From NCBI GenBank assembly GCA_012656075.1, contig JAAKBF010000233.1, forward strand, positions 124,001-188,000: DNA of 64,000 nucleotides. Reading direction: 5' to 3'. The notes beneath the pieces are model-generated. The model was not told the origin of the DNA and made no database searches. It saw nothing but the letters and a program-made list of their open reading frames with translations. The translations under genes were made by a program, and so were the position numbers. Origin of the DNA: Phytophthora hibernalis. Taxonomy: Eukaryota > Oomycota > Peronosporomycetes > Peronosporales > Peronosporaceae. Positions 30,613 to 40,867 of the stretch are shown here, piece by piece; positions within the stretch are counted from its first letter, which is position 1; every line of letters starts with the position of its first letter.

Positions 30613-33265
30613 TTACCGCTTCTTGATGATTGCTTTGCTTCGGGTGGGAGCGCCGTGGCTCTTGCCCTTGACGTTGCCCTTGCCTCGCTTCGATCTCACG
30701 CCTGAAGTCACCTTCACACCACGCGAACGAGCCTTGCGCTTCTCCTCCTTGCGAATTTTGCCCTCGCTCATCAGCTCGTCCCTGGCGTTCTTGTTCACGC
30801 TGCTGCGCTTGCCCATGACGGCAGCACCACGCGGTTTCCTACCGTGACGATAGTCCAGCTTCTTGCTGCTAGTGTCGTCGTCGTCATCGATCTCCATGCC
30901 TCCGCCGGCCACACGCTTGTGCTGCTTCTGCTGCCACTTACGGTAAACTTCACCCACCTGTTGTTTCTTGCGCACGTTGACACCGCTCTCGTTACGGCGC
31001 TTGAGCGTACCCTGGCTAGTGAGCTCACCAGCGGTGGTCGTGACGAATTTCTTCTTGCGAACATCCCAGTGGAGAATGCGTCGCTTCTTGTTCATCTCGA
31101 TGGCTTCGTCCGGGTTCACATCCAGAATGGCCTCCTCCAGTCGCGCTTCAGCAAATGCGTTCACCTTACCGCCGTCAGCGTTCTTCGAGAGGAAACCCTC
31201 CGTCGTGTAGTCTCCATCCTTCATGTAGCCGATGTAGTTGTCGCCATCCTTGTACGACTGAGCGACATCACCCTCCTCCTGATCCTCGCCACTAGCAACG
31301 TTGCTCGCTCCCAGCTCCTTGGTGGCAACCATCTCCTTCATGACATCCTCCTCCTTCTCTCCAGCAGCCACACGCTTCTTGAGCTGCTTGCGCTCGAACT
31401 TGGAAATGAAAAATGCCTTCTTCTTCGGGGCCGGGGCAGCTTCCTCCTCCTTGTTATTCTCGTCGTCGATCTTCTGTTTCGTCACAGCCGTCGATACTTC
31501 AGCAGCAGCGTCAGCAGCTTCTTTCTCATCGGCATCAGCGTTAATAGCTGCTGCCTCTTCCTTCGCCTTGGCCTTATCCGCTGCCTTTGTTGTCTCCGTA
31601 GAAATGATCTTTCCGTGCAGCTTGCGCTTCTTGACCATCATTTGCACACCAGGCGACGAGCGCTTCGCCGACGAGTGTGCTCCCGAAGCAATTTCAAAGA
31701 TCGTTTGGGGGGACGGAACGTCTGGAGCGAATTGATGTACGCAACCTTGTCGGCCTTGGCCTTGTCAAGCACGTATTCCTGCTGGAAAAGAGGGTGCACC
31801 TTCTTCACAGCAAGTTCCTTACCACGACGAATCGACAGTTTTGCCGGATCAGCGCGTGTACGCGCGTACGCCTTGTAGGCGTTATCACACACCTTCACTA
31901 GCGGCGAAACCTGCGGGTGGCTACGCACCATCTCCTGAATGAACTCATTCTCCTGATCGATCAGATCATTCGGGAACGCACCGTAGTGAACATCCTCCAC
32001 GCGCATGGTACTCAATGAGTACGGCTTCGTACCAGCGCTTTCCTCCGGCGACGAGTCTTCGAGACGACGTCCGATGTACAGGTGCAGGTCCACCATGAAC
32101 GGCGTTTCGTCTGGGTCCACGAAGCTGAAAGCCGTACCGCTGCGCCCGCACGGGCTGCACGGCCGACACGATGCACGAACAGCTTGGCCGTCGGCGGAAA
32201 CGAGTAGTTGAGCACGTTGTTCAGCAACGGGATATCGATACCACGCGCAGCAACATCCGTCACAATCAGCAAGTTGGTCTTCTTGGCTCGGAACTTTCCG
32301 ATGTTAATCTTTCGCGAGGCTTGGTCCATGTCACCGTAGGCGCACGAGGCCTCAATATGGTTGGCCGCCAGCAGAGCGTGCAAGAACTCGACGTGATGAC
32401 GTGTTGCCGCGAACACAATGGTCTGGTCGTCCTTGGGCAGGAACTCACGCACCATGTACAGGAACAACGCCGCCTTGTCCAGCGACCTCACTGTGAAGAA
32501 GGCCATCTTCAAATTCTCTGAAATCTTGTTCTCCACATCCAGTCGGATGAGCTCTGGGTCGCTCAGACCGGCGCGTGCGAACTGGACCAGCGCCTTGGGC
32601 AGAGTAGCAGAGAACAGCAACGTCTGTCGAGTCGTGGGCATGTTCTTGAGGATTTCCTGTAGCTGCTCCGCGAAGCCCATTTCGAAGATGCGGTCGGCCT
32701 CATCGAACACCACGTACTCCACAGCCTTGAGGTTGAAGTCCGGGATCTCCTGCAACAGGTGCATCAGTCGGCCGGGCGTGGCCACCAGCACGTCCGGGTT
32801 GGCCGCAATGGCCTCGAACTGCTGGTCCATGCCCTCTCCGCCCACAATGAGCGCCATCTTGAGCGTCGTGAATTTGGACAGCTGCTTGGTGAAGCGTAGC
32901 GTCTGCACTGCCAGTTCGCGCGTGGGCGAGAGCACAACAGCACGAACTCCGATCTTGGTCGAGTGTTCCTTGAGTTTCTCCACCATGGGGATGAGGAAAG
33001 CTGCCGTCTTGCCGGAGCCTGTACGGGCCATAGCCACGCAGTCTTTGCCTGAGAGGACAATGGGCAGCGACTTGCGCTGGATGGGCGTGGGCACCTTGTA
33101 GCCCATGGCCATGACGCCTCGGAACACCAATGGACTCAGTCCCAAGTGCTGGAAGCCGCCCACACCTGCACCTTTGCCGTTACTCTTGCCATGGGTGGTA
33201 CCTGCATCTGCACCTCCAGTTGCGCCCTTCTTCTTGCCTTTCTTGAGCAGATCGTCACTTGCCAT
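30613..33265 (-). CDS. DBP10: DEAD-box RNA helicase DBP10/DDX54
   Basis: From ATG 33265 the helicase core shows the Q motif ('PTPIQRKSLP'), ARTGSGKT, PTRELAVQT, TPGR, VFDEADR, SAT, and HRVGRAARAG. A one-base break near 32145 interrupts motif VI; the next frame runs to near 31675, where another break occurs, and the third frame ends at 30613 with the DBP10 C-terminal domain ('NYIGYMKDGDYTTEGFL', 'KKRRILHWDVRKKKFV') and a basic tail. Together the pieces cover a complete DBP10, a nucleolar helicase for 60S subunit assembly. The protein should be essential, so the two indels are most likely assembly errors. The charged middle (Ala/Lys/Glu) is normal for the family. Confidence 0.9.
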
Positions 33266-33428
33266 CGCTGCGGAGGAGGAACGTCAAGTGAGCTCCTCGA
33301 AGTAGAAAAGCACTGGAAGGCAGGCTTCAGGTGAATAAGAGTCGATGATTGGATGAAAAGAATGGAGACTGATGATTGGTTGCAAAAGGTTTTTTTAGTC
33401 CAGTTTTGGTCATTTTTGGTCTTGTAGC

Positions 33429-34323
33429 ATGTCGATCGGGAAGCGCGGCGATCCGGAGGAGGCGGCGCAGGACGAAGGCGACTGGGCAGGACGGGGCGAC
33501 GACACTGCGATATTGGCTTCATCAGATGCGCAGGACGCTGTAGCACCTCCTGCGTCTTCCAATGGCCAAGTGACGGCATCTACAGCTGCACAGGACGACG
33601 AGACAAGGGCCACCGACCTCGCAGTGTTGGGCGATGCGTGTCCCATCTGTCTGCAGACGCTTCAGGACGCCGTGATGCTCACAGGATGCTATCATGTCTA
33701 CTGCTTCGAGTGTCTGAGCACGTGGGCGCACAGTCTGGCGCTGCACGGCGTGGAGCCGCCCACTTGTCCTCTGTGCAAAGCTGCGTTCCAGGACGCGTAC
33801 GCCAATGTGCGCAGCGAGATGGACTTTGAACTGTGTCGCTTCCAGGGGCGACACATTCAGGACCAGGAGAGCAGAAACATGCAGAGAACGAGCTGTGAAC
33901 GGCTGAGACGTCGCTCGCTGGTCTATCGAAGTAGGATGAGGCTCGTTCGAGTCGCTGGGGTGGACGTCCTCAATGGGGACTCGTTCCCTGCTATGCACAA
34001 GGTCAAGGGCGAGTACGAGACGTGGCTCGACAGAGAGTTGAGGGCGTGCATTGACGGGAGATCGACCTCACAGTGCTGCTGGCCATCATCCAGTGCTGTC
34101 TCAACAAGATCGAGCAGTGTGGGGCTAAGAAATGCTACGACGACCTGCAGCAAGCGCTCACGGCGTTCTTGTACGAAGACGCTGAGCATTTTGTGCGAGA
34201 GCTGGCGTTCTTTTTGGGCTCGCGACTGAACGCGCAAGCGTATGACGCTGCGGTTGAGTATCGCTGCGAGAACGCTGCGGAATGTACAAATGCGCTATGC
34301 TGCGGTGGCTCACTAAGGTGAGT
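33429..34323 (+). CDS. RING finger protein (Topors-like E3 ligase), one frameshift
   Basis: ATG 33429. After an acidic, low-complexity N-terminus (about 70 aa) there is a C3HC4 RING: CPICLQTL, GCYHVYCFEC, then CPLC (residues about 73-120). The spacing with HxxC-F-E-C and a long loop before CPLC resembles the Topors family. The frame continues to about 34055, where a one-base loss near a G-run moves it; the remaining 80 residues ('LLAIIQCCLNKIEQCG' ... 'CTNALCCGGSLR') are in the next frame, ending near 34321. Expected activity: ubiquitin (or SUMO) transfer. The 5' end lies 163 bases from divergent DBP10, so a shared promoter is likely. Confidence 0.75.
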
Positions 34324-34444
34324 CATCATGATGATAATGTAAAAGAATGTATCGAGTCGCGTCGTTCAATGAACTACGACCTACCAGCGCAGCCAGCATA
34401 GCCCTTGTGCCAGCTACTGCCGGCGTTCACTGTGCAAGAGCTTC

Positions 34445-35595
34445 CTATGCCTTGCCTAGCACGAGAGCAAGCAGTGCCATGCGTACGTACATGCCGTTCT
34501 CCATCTGGCGGAAGTATGCGGCACGTGGATCGGTGTCCACCTCCTCAGCGATCTCCCCGACACGCGGAAGCGGGTGCATGATGATCATTGTAGCCTTGGC
34601 GTTCTTGATGGTGTCCAGCGTGATGTGGAAGCTGTCTTTCACAGCGTCGTAGTCGGCCTCGGAGTCGAAGCGCTCCTGGGAATAGCAAAGACAGCATGAG
34701 CGTTATGCACTCACAGCAATACCCAACTCAGGACTCACCTTCTGCACGCGGGTGACGTAGAGCACATCGGTCTGGTTGATGACCGAGTCCAAGTCGCCCA
34801 TCTCGTTCTGCTGGATGCCCTGCGCAGCCAACTCGTCGTACACGTAGCGCGGCATCTTCAAGCTCTCCGGAGACACATAGTTGAAGGTCGCGCCGTACAT
34901 CGCCAGCAGCTTGGACAGCGAGTGCACGGTGCGGCCGTACTTGAGGTCGCCCACCATGGTGATGACCTTACCCTTGAGGTTCTCAAGGTCACCGCACTCA
35001 TTGTAGATCGTGTATAGATCCAGCATGGCCTGGGACGGGTGTTCACCCACACCGTCTCCGGCGTTCAGCACGGGTTTGGCAGTGGCCTCAGCCGCCACTA
35101 GAGCGCTGCCCTTGACTGGGTGACGCAGCACCACCACGTCGGCATAGCACTCGAGACAGCGGATGGTGTCGTGCAGCGTCTCGCCCTTTTTACTGCTGGA
35201 TGAGCTCGTTGACGCACACGACGCGGCCGCCGAGTCGCAGCATCGCAGCCTGGAACGAGCTGCTCGTGCGTGTGGATGGCTCCATGAAGACGTTGGCCAG
35301 CAGCTAATAGAGCAGCAGCAAGTCACGTATTGGGTATTATGGATACATTGTATTGTGGTTCTGTACCTTGCCGTGCAGTAGGTCGCTCATGCCTTGACTC
35401 TTGACCATCGCCTTCATCTCGTCCGCTACAGTGAGCACGCGTCTGTCAATGGACACATGAGTGACTATCAGCCAATGACATTGCAACTGCCAAGTTGTCC
35501 ACTTACTGCGCGCTCTCTTTGCCGAACTGCGCGATGGACAGGATGTCTTCGCCCTGCCAGGCGCCCACCGCCGTCTTGCCGTCCAGTGTCGCCAT
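34445..35595 (-). CDS. PYR2: Aspartate carbamoyltransferase (ATCase)
   Basis: Four exons on the minus strand: 35507-35595, 35367-35442, 34739-35303 and 34445-34675, all GT-AG. The carbamoyl-phosphate site reads 'EPSTRTSSSFQ'; 'GDGVGEHPSQAMLDLYTI' and 'HPLPRVGEI' are the other family signatures. About 320 aa, a monofunctional bacterial-type chain catalysing the second step of pyrimidine synthesis. A two-base shortfall near 35203-35206, in a GAG repeat just before 'KKGETLHD', breaks the frame in exon 3; as the enzyme is required, assembly error is the likely cause. Confidence 0.9.
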
Positions 35596-35757
35596 CGCAC
35601 GTCCAGTCACCGACTATTGTAATAGACGAGTCGCCGCTTTTTTAGCTCGAATCTTGAAGCCATGTTTGTCTCCTCTTTTCATTGGCTGAAAAAAGAAATC
35701 TATATCAACCAACCACATGCCATTTCTAATGCCATTTCTAATCATCCAACCGCCGCC

Positions 35758-38004
35758 ATGAGCGACCAAGAGCAGCAGCAACAACAGCAGCAAGTGCTCA
35801 TCAAAGGGGAAGAAGAGCAGCAGCAACAGTTCAAGAAGGAAGAAGAGCAGCGCGCCAACCTAAAGCTGCTGAAGCGCTGCCGCCAGGGCGCGGGCAAGCG
35901 TCTGAACGACAAACAGCGCGTGGAGATTATCCAGACCGCCGAGAACTCCAAGATCTCCAAGCGCCAATTGGCCGAGCGCTTCGGCGTGTCAGAGGCGGCC
36001 ATCCGCAAGCTGCTGCTGAAGAAGGACGACTTCCTCAAGCGCTACTACGAGACACCGGAGGACATCCGTGACCGGCGACTGCGGGGCAGCAGTCACCACA
36101 AGAAGGTCAACTTGGGCTCCGTCAGCCTCATGGCGGACCCGACCACAACCACGACCACAGTCCTATCTGATACAATTGAAGGCAGAACTGTGGTCGGATC
36201 CGACCCGACACAACAGTTCCAAACCATGAAGAGCGTGTACCCGCCCGACGACCCGTGGAAGCTCGGGCTGCCGACGCTCGTGACCAAGATCACGCCATTC
36301 CTGCGCAACTTTACGCTGGGTAGGACGGCGGTGCAAATGGCGACCATGGAAGAGCTCACACCAGGGTTGGTGCCCTCTGTTGTCGACCCTAGGATCTTGA
36401 CGGTGGGGGAGATGAACGATGAATCGCGCGACGAGGACGAGGCGATGGGGGAGGAAGCGACAAATGGAAAATCTAGACGGCAGAAGGACCCGCCGACGGA
36501 CTGGTTTGGCTTTGCGCGTTTGTTGCGCGACGTCCGACGAGCGTTCCACAGATACCCGGAGACAGGGTACCAGGAAGTGAACGCGCAGGCGTTCATCAAA
36601 AAGTTTTGTGAACAGGGGCTGAATATCCCGGGGAAGAACATCCAAGAGATGGCGTTGACAGGTCTCGTGGTGGATGTCTGCCATAGGAATGGGACGGTCC
36701 CGCCGGTAGACAAGCGCAAGCTGCCTGTGATCGCCTTCCGTGCAGACATGGATGCGCTTCCGATTGAAGAACTGAGCGAGAACTTGCCGTACTGCTCCAC
36801 GCAGAAAAAGGGGACCAAGGAGCTACGCAAGCGCAAAAAGCGAAAGCCGTCCAGTCCGACGTCTTCATCAAAGGCAGCGGATAAGGCAACTACGTCCGGC
36901 AACAACGGTGCTGTATCCGAGGTACCCATTGGGGAACCACCTGCCACCGTTAACTTGCTCCCAACGCCGACGACTATTACGACCCAGACTATTGGTGCGC
37001 CACCCGTGGGAGATGATGATGACAGTGAGTTCCAAGAAATCACCGCTGCAGCGCACATGTGCGGGCACGATGGCCACATGGTGATGGTGCTGGGACTTTG
37101 CGCTATGGTGGTGCGTAACGCTCATATGCTCCCTGAAGATACGTTCGTACGCTTTATATTCCAGCCTGCCGAGGAGGGTCCTGGAGGAGCCATGAAAATG
37201 ATTGAGGACGGTGCACTTACGGATGTGGACGAAGTTTACGGGCTGCACAACGCACCATTCCCACTATACAGCATTCACGTGCGTCCTGGGGCTGTCATGG
37301 CTCACGAGGTGGAGTTCTCGATCGATATTCACGGCATCGGTGGCCACGGGTCTGCGCCTCAACAATGCGTGGATCCGATTCTTGCTGGTTCGGCAGTTGT
37401 GCAGGCGCTGCAGTCTGTTGTGAGTCGGTCTCTGTCGCCTGTGGACACGGCCGTTGTGTCCGTGACGCAGTTCCGTGGCGGCGATGCCAACAACGTGATT
37501 CCGTCCCGCGTGCATCTTGGCGGAACCATCCGCGACTTCGATCTCCAAGTAGCTGAAAAGATCAAGGATCGCGTGGCTAAACTGGTGCACTCAACATGCG
37601 ATGCTTACGGCGCCACGGCAGCTGTGCATTTCCTGGACGGCTACGCTCCGGTGATCAACCATCACGTGGAAACTCGCCAAGTGCAGCAGATCGCCCTGGA
37701 CATGGGCATGTACACGAGCGAAGATGGCCTTCCGCTCATGGCCGCCGAGGACTTTTCGTACTTCCTGCAGGAACGCAAAGGCTGCTATTTCTTCCTGGGC
37801 ACGAAAGAGGAGGGCGATCACGAGAAGACGCGAGCGCTGCACTCAAACCACTTCGATTTCAACGACAAGGCCATCCCGCTGGGCATCCGCATGTTCGTGG
37901 GTATCCTGCAGTCGCGCTTCAACTGCCCTCTCTACACGTTCGAGGACCTACAGGCCTTTCAAATCGCCATGGAGCGCCTCATGTTCAACGCAACTGTCGT
38001 GTAG
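35758..38004 (+). CDS. HTH domain fused to M20 amidohydrolase with an internal basic insert
   Basis: The start at 35758 (CCGCCATGA context) was preferred over the in-frame ATG at 35662; 748 aa, no intron. A Gln/Glu-rich leader is followed by a CENP-B-N/psq-type HTH at about 40-100 ('RLNDKQRVEIIQTAENSK', 'RQLAERFGVSEAAIRKLL'). From about 265 an M20D peptidase (IAA-amino-acid hydrolase/hippuricase type) follows: HRYPETGYQEV, AFRADMDALPIEE, metal ligands Cys435-Gly-His-Asp-Gly-His, Glu472-Glu473, GLHN, and a GGHGS dimerisation-type motif. An insert of about 90 residues sits between ALPIEEL and the CGHD motif and holds the cluster RKRKKRK near 356-364, which looks like a nuclear localisation signal. 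All catalytic residues I can place are intact, so hydrolysis of an N-acyl amino acid, possibly in the nucleus, is expected. Confidence 0.9.
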   Translation: MSDQEQQQQQQQVLIKGEEEQQQQFKKEEEQRANLKLLKRCRQGAGKRLNDKQRVEIIQTAENSKISKRQLAERFGVSEAAIRKLLLKKDDFLKRYYETPEDIRDRRLRGSSHHKKVNLGSVSLMADPTTTTTTVLSDTIEGRTVVGSDPTQQFQTMKSVYPPDDPWKLGLPTLVTKITPFLRNFTLGRTAVQMATMEELTPGLVPSVVDPRILTVGEMNDESRDEDEAMGEEATNGKSRRQKDPPTDWFGFARLLRDVRRAFHRYPETGYQEVNAQAFIKKFCEQGLNIPGKNIQEMALTGLVVDVCHRNGTVPPVDKRKLPVIAFRADMDALPIEELSENLPYCSTQKKGTKELRKRKKRKPSSPTSSSKAADKATTSGNNGAVSEVPIGEPPATVNLLPTPTTITTQTIGAPPVGDDDDSEFQEITAAAHMCGHDGHMVMVLGLCAMVVRNAHMLPEDTFVRFIFQPAEEGPGGAMKMIEDGALTDVDEVYGLHNAPFPLYSIHVRPGAVMAHEVEFSIDIHGIGGHGSAPQQCVDPILAGSAVVQALQSVVSRSLSPVDTAVVSVTQFRGGDANNVIPSRVHLGGTIRDFDLQVAEKIKDRVAKLVHSTCDAYGATAAVHFLDGYAPVINHHVETRQVQQIALDMGMYTSEDGLPLMAAEDFSYFLQERKGCYFFLGTKEEGDHEKTRALHSNHFDFNDKAIPLGIRMFVGILQSRFNCPLYTFEDLQAFQIAMERLMFNATVV

Positions 38005-38169
38005 ACACTGGTGGACTCGTATTATCAATAAAAAACACTTGACAATTATCCCATAACGTTACCGGTAATACCCCAAAACTCTCAATAGTCCAAAACCGAT
38101 AAAACCCCAATAGTCCTAATAATCTCTAATAATCCCATAAACCTAAATTATCGCCAATAAATCACGTTC

Positions 38170-39449
38170 ATGGCGGACCGGAAGCTCAAGCTCAGCGGAC
38201 GGCAGGTGCTGCAGTTGTTCTACACGGAGGTGGAGCGTGCGCCGCCCGTGGATGGGGTCGAGGAGGAGGCGGACGCGGCTACTGTGTTCCGCTGCAAGTG
38301 CGGCAAGACGCGGTCCCAGAAGCTCCGCTACGGGTACACGAACCTAGTTCAGCATGTGCTTATGAAACACGCGAGCTGGGTGGAGGCTGCAACGCGGGGA
38401 GGCGCATCCGAGCTCTACCCCAGCAGTGGCCAACAGCGGACAGGCCCCAAAGCGCGAGAAAAAGCAAAGCTCGAGCGCAGGCCGTGGGTGGCAGCGATGA
38501 GGGTTCTGGGGTAGTGGGTGAGGGAGTGGCACAGGACGCACCTACGGCGGCGACAGTGCAGAAACGCACTGACTATTTGTCGTGGGACGACTATTTCATG
38601 AGCGTCGCGTTCCTTAGTGCCATGCGCTCGAAAGGTGGGCTTTGTGATAGAGCTGGGTTGAAAACGTGTGCTCATGGACTTTTGTGGGTTTTGTGTAGAT
38701 CCGTCGACGCAAGTGGGCGCGTGGTGAGGTTGTGCACTGGTTGGGTGGGGAATTTGAGTCTTACGAAGTGTTGTGTGTTTTTAGTATTGTGAACCCCGAG
38801 CGGAAGATTGTGGGCATCGGCTACAACGGATTCCTAACGGTTGTGGGGATGACGAGTTGCCATGGGCGCGTGAGAGCGCGACCGACTCGCCGTTGGATAC
38901 TAAGTACCCGGTACGAAGGAGGTGGTGGTGGTGTCTTCCTACCTGAGTCTCGGATCTCTAATTTCATTTGTGCAGTATGTTTGTCACGCAGAAATGAACG
39001 CCATCCTGAACAAGAACTCCACTGACGTGAAAGGATGCACTGTATGGAAACGGTTTTTGATCTGGTGTTGAGTTTGCAGCCAAGTCTCACTGTTGCGTGC
39101 ACGTGCAGATTTACGTGGCGCTATTCCCTTGCAATGAATGTGCCAAGCTCATCATCCAGGTACCGAAGTGTTGTGTGTACGGTTGCTTCAGAAATTCGGC
39201 TAACATGTATAAACTCGGGCAGAGTGGCATTTCGCGCGTCGTGTATTGCTCCGACAAGTACAATCACGAGTACGTGTGCTCACTGGAAGAGGCAAAAGAT
39301 TATGGTTTGATCTCTAACCTATCGGTTTACTCGCTTGCAGTTGGAAATTCGTGGCATCCCGCCGACTTTTGGACATGGCCGGTGTGAAGTACTCGCAGCA
39401 CAAGCTACAGAGTTCCAAGGTTGTGATCGACTTCACGTCGGTCCAGTAA
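38170..39449 (+). CDS. DCTD: BED-type zinc finger fused to dCMP deaminase, multi-exon
   Basis: Exon 1 starts at ATG 38170. Its first 75 residues hold a BED-like finger (CKCGKTRSQ ... GYTNLVQHVLMKH). A one-base frame change in the linker (near the A5 run at 38459) leads to 'TDYLSWDDYFMSVAFLSAMRSK', the start of a deoxycytidylate deaminase. Short introns follow; exons encode 'DPSTQVGA', 'VNPERKIVGIGYNGF' (one C missing near 38833 breaks the frame), CHAEMNAIL (zinc His and catalytic Glu), PCNECAKLI (zinc Cys pair) and 'SGISRVVYCSDKYNH', ending at 39449 after 'LLDMAGVKYSQHK'. dCMP deaminase makes dUMP for thymidylate synthesis. The BED finger is of the kind carried by oomycete hAT elements. No separate start for the deaminase is evident, so a single fused product is the simplest reading. 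Confidence 0.75.
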
Positions 39450-39627
39450 AACAACGTTGGCCCAAGTTTCATTGCCGTCATCACGCGGCAGCAGATAGAC
39501 AATTAAACCCAATAAAGAGGGATATTCCGACGTCAAACAACTCTATTGCAATCCGCCCTGCGATCGGGGAACATGATAGCTTAAAGCTTGATGAGGCTAT
39601 ACACAAAAGAGGAACTAGTTAACGAGC

Positions 39628-40867
39628 TTACTCGGCGGCCTCCCACTGCGACACAACGTCGTCCGTGATGGATCCACAGCTGAAGTCGAAGTCGTCCGCG
39701 CCGATCTCGATCACCTTGACACCGTAGTCCTGGTCGATGATGGTCACGTAGGTGGCCGGGCCAGACGTCGGGCGAGGGGCGAACTGGTCGTTACCGGGGT
39801 TGTACGTGCCGTCGTAGAAGTAGTAGTGCGTGGCCACGAAGCTCGTGTCTTTCTCCAGCACCTCGGCAATATCGAGCTCACCGCAGCCACCGACGGGGCC
39901 GAGACCACGGCAGTTGCAACCGTACTGACCCGAGTGGGTCACCTGGTCGGGCAGCATCCAGATAGCGGGGACATCGGGTGCACCGCCGTTTTCCATGGAC
40001 ACCTTGGTCACGAAGATCTTCTTGCCTCCGGTCCAGCCCTGGAAGGCCGTGCCGTCCGTGTCGTAGGCACCCTCGCACTCGACGTCAACGCCGCATTGGT
40101 TCTCCGTCATGATGTGCACCTCAGCACCGGTAGCCTCCGAAGCGAGGATGGCACCACTTTTGGGGTTAGTGGCCGCCGCCAGCGTGCCGCTGAACGGAGT
40201 GGACTGCTGGGCGACACCAGCACCGTTGGCCTCGCAGAAGCCCTCGGGCGAACCGGCACCGGTGTAGTCGACGTTCTCGTTGTTGAGGAAGACCATATTG
40301 GTAGCGGCACCGCCGTTCTCGTACGACGAGACCTTGCTCCATGTACCGTTGCTGCCGTCGAACACGGCGATGTTGGCGATGACCATGGGGCCGCGGAACG
40401 CAACCGTGACACCCGAGTCAAGAGGAGACACGGGGCTCGACGTCGTCACCGTCGACTTGGCGCACGAACCGATGTCGGTCACCTGGTCGTACGATCCAGG
40501 GCCACCGCAGTTCACGCCCGTGTACGAGTACGCGCTCGAGACAGTGCCAGCCGAAGACTGGGCGGCACCCGAGATGGTCTGCTGCTGGGTGGTCTGCTGC
40601 GTGGCGTCCGAGCCCTGGTAGCATCGCCCGATCCAGCGACCGAAATGTCGGCTTCACCACCAACGTCCGTCTGCTGGGTGGTGTCATCCTGGGTCACGGA
40701 GCTTCGGTCTCAACAACCGGGGTCTCAACAACCGGAGCCTCGGTAGCGGGGGTGCCAACAGTGGCGGCCGGAGTCGCGACCGGAGTGGGGTCCATATCGC
40801 AGATCTTGCCGGCCGACACAGCGCTGGCCATGGCCGCGGCCATCAGGAACATGCCGTAGACCTTCAT
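39628..40867 (-). CDS. TOS1-like secreted wall glucanase, frame broken in the linker
   Basis: ATG 40867 gives a signal peptide (MKVYGMFLMAAAMASAVSA) and a Pro/Thr/Val/Glu-rich linker. The frame changes near 40697 and again near 40620 inside a Gln/Thr-rich low-complexity stretch. The catalytic region then reads without interruption from 'YTGVNCGGPGSYDQVTD' to the stop at 39628, with 'PAIWMLPDQV', 'CNCRGLGPVGGCGELDIAEVLE' and 'THYYFYDG'. The GELDIAE segment is the glutamate-containing site of the TOS1 (DUF2401) glucanase family, related to GH16-like folds. Role: beta-glucan remodelling at the cell wall. The two frame changes lie in repeats and may be assembly noise. Confidence 0.8.

Noticed and set aside
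30844..31878. 344-codon open frame on the plus strand, Leu/Val-rich
   Set aside because: Antisense to the Lys/Glu-rich DBP10 C-terminus, which explains its hydrophobic composition.
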